Below, piece after piece: positions 5,527-7,605 of a stretch of DNA of 7,605 nt. The first letter of the stretch is position 1. Each line of letters opens with the position of its first letter. Below the pieces are notes generated by a model. It ran no database searches. It was not told the origin of the DNA and was given only the letters and a program-made list of their open reading frames with translations. A program made the translations under genes and the position numbers. Source of the DNA: JACOZM01 sp035289385 (GTDB lineage Archaea; Nanobdellota; Nanobdellia; Woesearchaeales; GW2011-AR9); the NCBI GenBank assembly GCA_035289385.1, contig DATDXI010000008.1:1-7605 (forward strand). The letters are read 5' to 3'.

Positions 5527-5550
5527 TTTATGAATTCTCTTTTTTAGTTC

Positions 5551-6300
5551 ATGGATGAGGGTAGATGGGATACATATGCTGAACGATATCATCAGGAGAT
5601 CGTCAGCCCTTTTTTTCCAGGGGTGAAAAACCCCCTTCTTGCAGAATTAAAGAACGTGGAACAGAGCAGAGAGAAAAAAGTTGCAGAGTTTGGCTGCGGT
5701 CATTTTGAGATGGGTCCTCTCCTTGCTCAATCATTCAAGGAAGTCTATGCCAGTGATTTCTCGACGAAGATGGTCGAGATTGCCAAAACACGCCATGGTC
5801 ATTTTCCCAACGTTTCTATCATCAAAGAAGATATGTCTCGCTTATCTCATAAAAACAGTTTTGACCTTGTCATCAGCGTCAATTCTCTGATCATGCCTTC
5901 AGAGAGGATGGTCAGGAATGCCTTAGCTGGCTTTTATGATGCCCTCAAGAGCGGCGGAGACCTCTTCCTTATCGTGCCTTCGATGGAAGGGGTATTATAC
6001 CATGGCTTGCTGCTGTTTGAGAAAGAGATGTCTCAAAAAAACGAGTCGGTCGCAAAGAGAGTGAGCAAGATAAAGTTTGAAAAAAAGAAATATGACCTCT
6101 TCTTTGGCTACTATAAAGACGGCCGTGACGTGCAGAAGTTCTATTACCATCATGAGATACAATTCCTGCTGCGGAAAGCAGGATTTACCAATATCACCAT
6201 CGAGAAAGTGCTATATCCCTGGGGAGAAGACGTGAGCGGCTATGAGAATTTCTATGGCGAAGAGCCGATGTGGGATTGGTTTGTCAAGGCGAAGAAGTAA
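5551..6300 (+). CDS. Class I SAM-dependent methyltransferase, substrate unknown
   Basis: A Rossmann-fold methyltransferase of 249 residues. Motif I is VAEFGCGHFEMGPLLA (44-59), matching E/DxGCGxGxxxxxL except that the usual second-loop Gly is His51. The acidic ribose-binding position is Asp69 in VYASDFSTKMVEIA (65-78), then KEDMSRL (92-98) for adenine contact, motif IV FDLVISVNSLI (104-114) and a post-IV ALKSGGDLFLIVPS (131-144). An insertion with a basic patch (about 168-182) and HHEIQFLLRKAGF (200-212) follow, ending in EPMWDWFVKAKK. The N-terminal WDTYAERYHQ is typical of Methyltransf_11/25-type small-molecule or protein methylases. Nothing visible defines the substrate. It has its own leaderless promoter after psmA and faces the Tpa1-like ORFs with only 5 bp between the converging stop codons. 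Confidence 0.8.
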   Translation: MDEGRWDTYAERYHQEIVSPFFPGVKNPLLAELKNVEQSREKKVAEFGCGHFEMGPLLAQSFKEVYASDFSTKMVEIAKTRHGHFPNVSIIKEDMSRLSHKNSFDLVISVNSLIMPSERMVRNALAGFYDALKSGGDLFLIVPSMEGVLYHGLLLFEKEMSQKNESVAKRVSKIKFEKKKYDLFFGYYKDGRDVQKFYYHHEIQFLLRKAGFTNITIEKVLYPWGEDVSGYENFYGEEPMWDWFVKAKK

Positions 6301-6305
6301 TTACG

Positions 6306-6812
6306 CTAGTTTCTGGTACTACCCATCAAAAATCTTCTCTTCCCTCTGCTTAAGCAGTTGACATACTTCACATACCATGACTTCGGATTTTTCACGATGG
6401 TCAACGCATTCTTTGTTGAAGGAACCCGTAGATGATTCCCCTCAGCATCGAGGAAGACAGCATATCCTCCACTAATATCATCCCCCTCATCAAGATTAAA
6501 GAGAGCATATGTCCCTTTTTTTAGGCTAGTATGATCATTCCTGATCAGATAATCTCCTCGAGAAAACTCCATAGCTTTCCAGGGGATGCGTCTTCCAACG
6601 ATCTTCTGGAGAAAGCCATCATGCCAAGAGAAAGATGATTCAGCATAAACCCCTTGTAATACTTTGTTTACCTTTTTAGCGGGAGATTTTTTTCTCCGTT
6701 TCAATTCTTTTAGCTCTTCCTTTTCCAAGAAATCAAAGAGGATGATGAAGCCTTCTCTTTCTAAAACACTTTTGATCTCCTGTTCTTTTCTTACGTACCA
6801 TGGATTAACCAT
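6306..6812 (-). CDS. Tpa1/OGFOD1 C-terminal domain-like protein (split second half)
   Basis: 168 residues resembling the C-terminal, catalytically degenerate double-stranded beta-helix domain (CTDD) of the Tpa1/OGFOD1 prolyl hydroxylases. MVNPWYVRKEQEIKSVLERE then GFIILFDFLEKEEL (1-34) parallels the eukaryotic segment that starts WINPxYL and leads into LLKDFL. MEFSRGDYLIRNDH (81-94) parallels W-x-x-G-x-Y-x-L-I-H-D-H, and ISGGYAVFLDAEGNHLRVPSTKNALTIV (113-140) parallels the YGG-F-T-Y ... L-x-x-x-P-x-x-N-x-L-x-L-V strand pair, then YVKYVN before the terminal basic segment. The HxD iron motif is absent (RNDH), as expected for this non-catalytic domain. Its ATG lies inside the end of the upstream ORF (8-nt overlap, +1 frame), with GGGTGG 4 nt before it. 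In eukaryotes this domain is fused to the catalytic one. Homology is by recalled motifs, so moderately confident. Confidence 0.6.
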   Translation of the reverse strand: MVNPWYVRKEQEIKSVLEREGFIILFDFLEKEELKELKRRKKSPAKKVNKVLQGVYAESSFSWHDGFLQKIVGRRIPWKAMEFSRGDYLIRNDHTSLKKGTYALFNLDEGDDISGGYAVFLDAEGNHLRVPSTKNALTIVKNPKSWYVKYVNCLSRGKRRFLMGSTRN

Positions 6813-7368
6813 AAAACCACCCTGTCAATGCCCATCGCTCTCCGGAATGAATCTCTTCGATAGAATGGATTGATTTTTCAGAAACTTCAAATAATGCCAG
6901 GCTTCCTTGTTGGGGATAAATCTTCTTTGCTACCTTGTTCCGCTGAAAGAGTTGCAATGCCCCACCTTCTTTCTCTGATAAGGTGTTAAGAAACAAAATA
7001 AAAGCAATTTTCCTTCCTTCTAATCGATCATCATGGGGAAGGAGATGGTTCGTCTTTCTATAAAGAGAGCCGAATAAATAGATTTTGGAGGAAATCTTGA
7101 TGCCAGTCATCTCTAAAATCTGCTGCTTCCACTCTTTCGACTGAAACTTCTCTATTAGCAAAGAAAACGCAGGGTTCTCTTTCAGTTCTCCTGTCTGCCA
7201 CAGGGTAAAGAGATCAGAATCTTTTAAAGAAAAGGGCTCTTGTTTGAGGGAGGAAAGCAGCTGGTGTATTTTATCTTTTGGCAGGAAGTTGGAAATAACA
7301 CCATAAGGAAATGGCTTTGCTGTGGTAAAAGAAACACGGTGAGAAGTTTTGCTGGCAGCCATAAGCAT
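6805..7368 (-). CDS. 2-oxoglutarate/Fe(II) prolyl hydroxylase, Tpa1/OGFOD1-like catalytic domain
   Basis: 187 residues matching the N-terminal catalytic domain of Tpa1/OGFOD1, the O2- and 2-oxoglutarate-dependent enzymes that hydroxylate a conserved prolyl of ribosomal protein uS12 in eukaryotes. Seen: PFPYGVISNFL (19-29), LKDSDLFTLWQTGEL (48-62), and HDDRLEGRKIAFILFLN (112-128), nearly identical in pattern to the family's HDDELEGRRIAFILYL and giving iron ligands H112 and D114. EGGALQLF (134-141) and GSLALFEVSEKSIHSIEEI (155-173) follow, with distal ligand H168, then ERWALTGWFYG (177-187) with R178 as 2-oxoglutarate anchor and the family's GWFHG-like ending. The start at 7368 has GAGGAG 8 nt upstream; ATG 7362 is an alternative. 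The C-terminal domain follows as a separate overlapping ORF. The archaeal substrate is unproven. All catalytic residues are present. Confidence 0.8.
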   Translation of the reverse strand: MLMAASKTSHRVSFTTAKPFPYGVISNFLPKDKIHQLLSSLKQEPFSLKDSDLFTLWQTGELKENPAFSLLIEKFQSKEWKQQILEMTGIKISSKIYLFGSLYRKTNHLLPHDDRLEGRKIAFILFLNTLSEKEGGALQLFQRNKVAKKIYPQQGSLALFEVSEKSIHSIEEIHSGERWALTGWFYG

Positions 7369-7376
7369 CCTTTTTT

Positions 7377-7382
7377 CTCCTC
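7377..7382 (-). promoter_or_regulatory. Shine-Dalgarno for the Tpa1-like gene
   Basis: On the minus strand GAGGAG lies 8 nt upstream of the ATG at 7368, a good archaeal spacing. It supports 7368 as the start and implies a transcript with a leader. Confidence 0.6.
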
Positions 7383-7432
7383 ATTTAAGTACTTTTTGCT
7401 TAGCTTCATAACCCTCATTTCCCTCCAAAAAC

Positions 7433-7442
7433 CTTATAAATA
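7433..7442. promoter_or_regulatory. Bidirectional TATA-like box between the Tpa1-like gene and rrp4
   Basis: CTTATAAATA reads as a TATA box on both strands (TTATAAATA plus, TATTTATAAG minus). On the minus strand it would give a leader of about 45 nt that includes the GAGGAG site of the Tpa1-like gene. On the plus strand it would give rrp4 a leader of roughly 65-70 nt. Confidence 0.45.
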
Positions 7443-7481
7443 GCTTTCAAATATAAGCAAAAGCGTGAGAAAACTGGAGAG

Positions 7482-7519
7482 TTCCGCTACATTACCAATA
7501 TATCTCACCTAAAGCGGAA
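7482..7519 (+). other. Hairpin-forming inverted repeat in the rrp4 upstream region
   Basis: TTCCGCT (7482-7488) and AGCGGAA (7513-7519) are exact reverse complements separated by 24 nt, the right arm ending 10 nt before the rrp4 ATG. If transcription starts from the box at 7433 the RNA leader could fold here and cover the initiation region. The loop contains AATATAT (7497-7503), 33 nt before the ATG, which could alternatively be a weak TATA box for a leaderless rrp4 transcript. Confidence 0.35.
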
Positions 7520-7529
7520 AGATTAGAAA

Positions 7530-7605
7530 ATGAGTGGATTAACAGTTCAAAATAGGGATATTGTCATTCCCGGCGAAGTGTTGGCTGAAGGCATGGATTT
7601 CCTGC
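7530..7605 (+). CDS. rrp4: Exosome RNA-binding subunit Rrp4, N-terminal fragment (3'-truncated by the window edge)
   Basis: The 25 visible codons read MSGLTVQNRDIVIPGEVLAE followed by GMDFL. This matches the start of archaeal Rrp4, whose N-terminal domain opens with a short strand and the R-[DE]-[IL]-V-[VI]-PGE-x-[IL]-A-E-G motif. Rrp4 forms part of the RNA-binding cap of the archaeal exosome (S1 and KH domains, beyond the window edge). Its position downstream of rnp2-psmA agrees with the conserved archaeal cluster, although SBDS, often found between psmA and rrp4, is absent here. No strong Shine-Dalgarno is visible; GGAAAG (7516-7521) is weak. Confidence 0.85.
   Translation, partial: MSGLTVQNRDIVIPGEVLAEGMDFL

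Noticed and set aside
7224..7418. Minus-strand 64-codon ORF beginning MRVMKLSKKYLNEEKK
   Set aside because: Beyond its first residues it is an out-of-frame shadow of the Tpa1-like gene. Only its first codons are of interest, as a possible frameshifted N terminus.

Overview
The window looks archaeal. It carries RNase P protein Pop5/Rnp2, an alpha-type proteasome subunit, the start of exosome subunit Rrp4, an archaeal/eukaryotic-type glycyl-tRNA synthetase, an OB-fold ssDNA-binding protein with an acidic tail, and a two-module Lrp/AsnC-type regulator. TATA boxes of the TTTATATA type lie about 29-32 nt upstream of several start codons, which points to leaderless transcripts. The small compact genes and the style of the Lrp-like and methyltransferase proteins suggest a DPANN lineage (Woesearchaeota/Pacearchaeota-like). 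That placement is an inference from gene style, not a phylogeny.

Layout. Positions 1-2902 hold three plus-strand genes in close succession: a 5'-truncated Lrp/AsnC-like regulator, protein-L-isoaspartate O-methyltransferase (pcm) and glycyl-tRNA synthetase (glyS). Positions 2903-3186 are non-coding. They hold a polypyrimidine tract (probable glyS terminator) and a 186-bp inverted-repeat element (2957-3142) with perfect 14-bp ends, flanked by 8-bp direct repeats. The element reads either as a MITE-like insertion or as a long structured RNA. Positions 3187-4268 hold a two-TM protein of unknown function and an ssDNA-binding protein, the one gene with a clear Shine-Dalgarno leader. Positions 4403-5475 hold rnp2 and psmA, the front of the conserved archaeal RNase P/proteasome/exosome cluster. 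psmA is broken by an in-frame TAA at codon 67.

Positions 5551-7368 lie between psmA and rrp4, where SBDS often sits in other archaea. Instead there is a class I methyltransferase on the plus strand and, convergent with it, two overlapping minus-strand ORFs. These match the N-terminal catalytic domain and the C-terminal domain of the Tpa1/OGFOD1 ribosomal prolyl hydroxylase, a single polypeptide in eukaryotes. rrp4 begins at 7530 and runs off the window.

Most of the window serves protein and RNA quality control: tRNA charging, tRNA maturation, proteolysis, RNA degradation, isoaspartate repair and possibly ribosomal protein hydroxylation. The points most worth a second look are the inverted-repeat element, the psmA nonsense codon and the split Tpa1/OGFOD1 gene.
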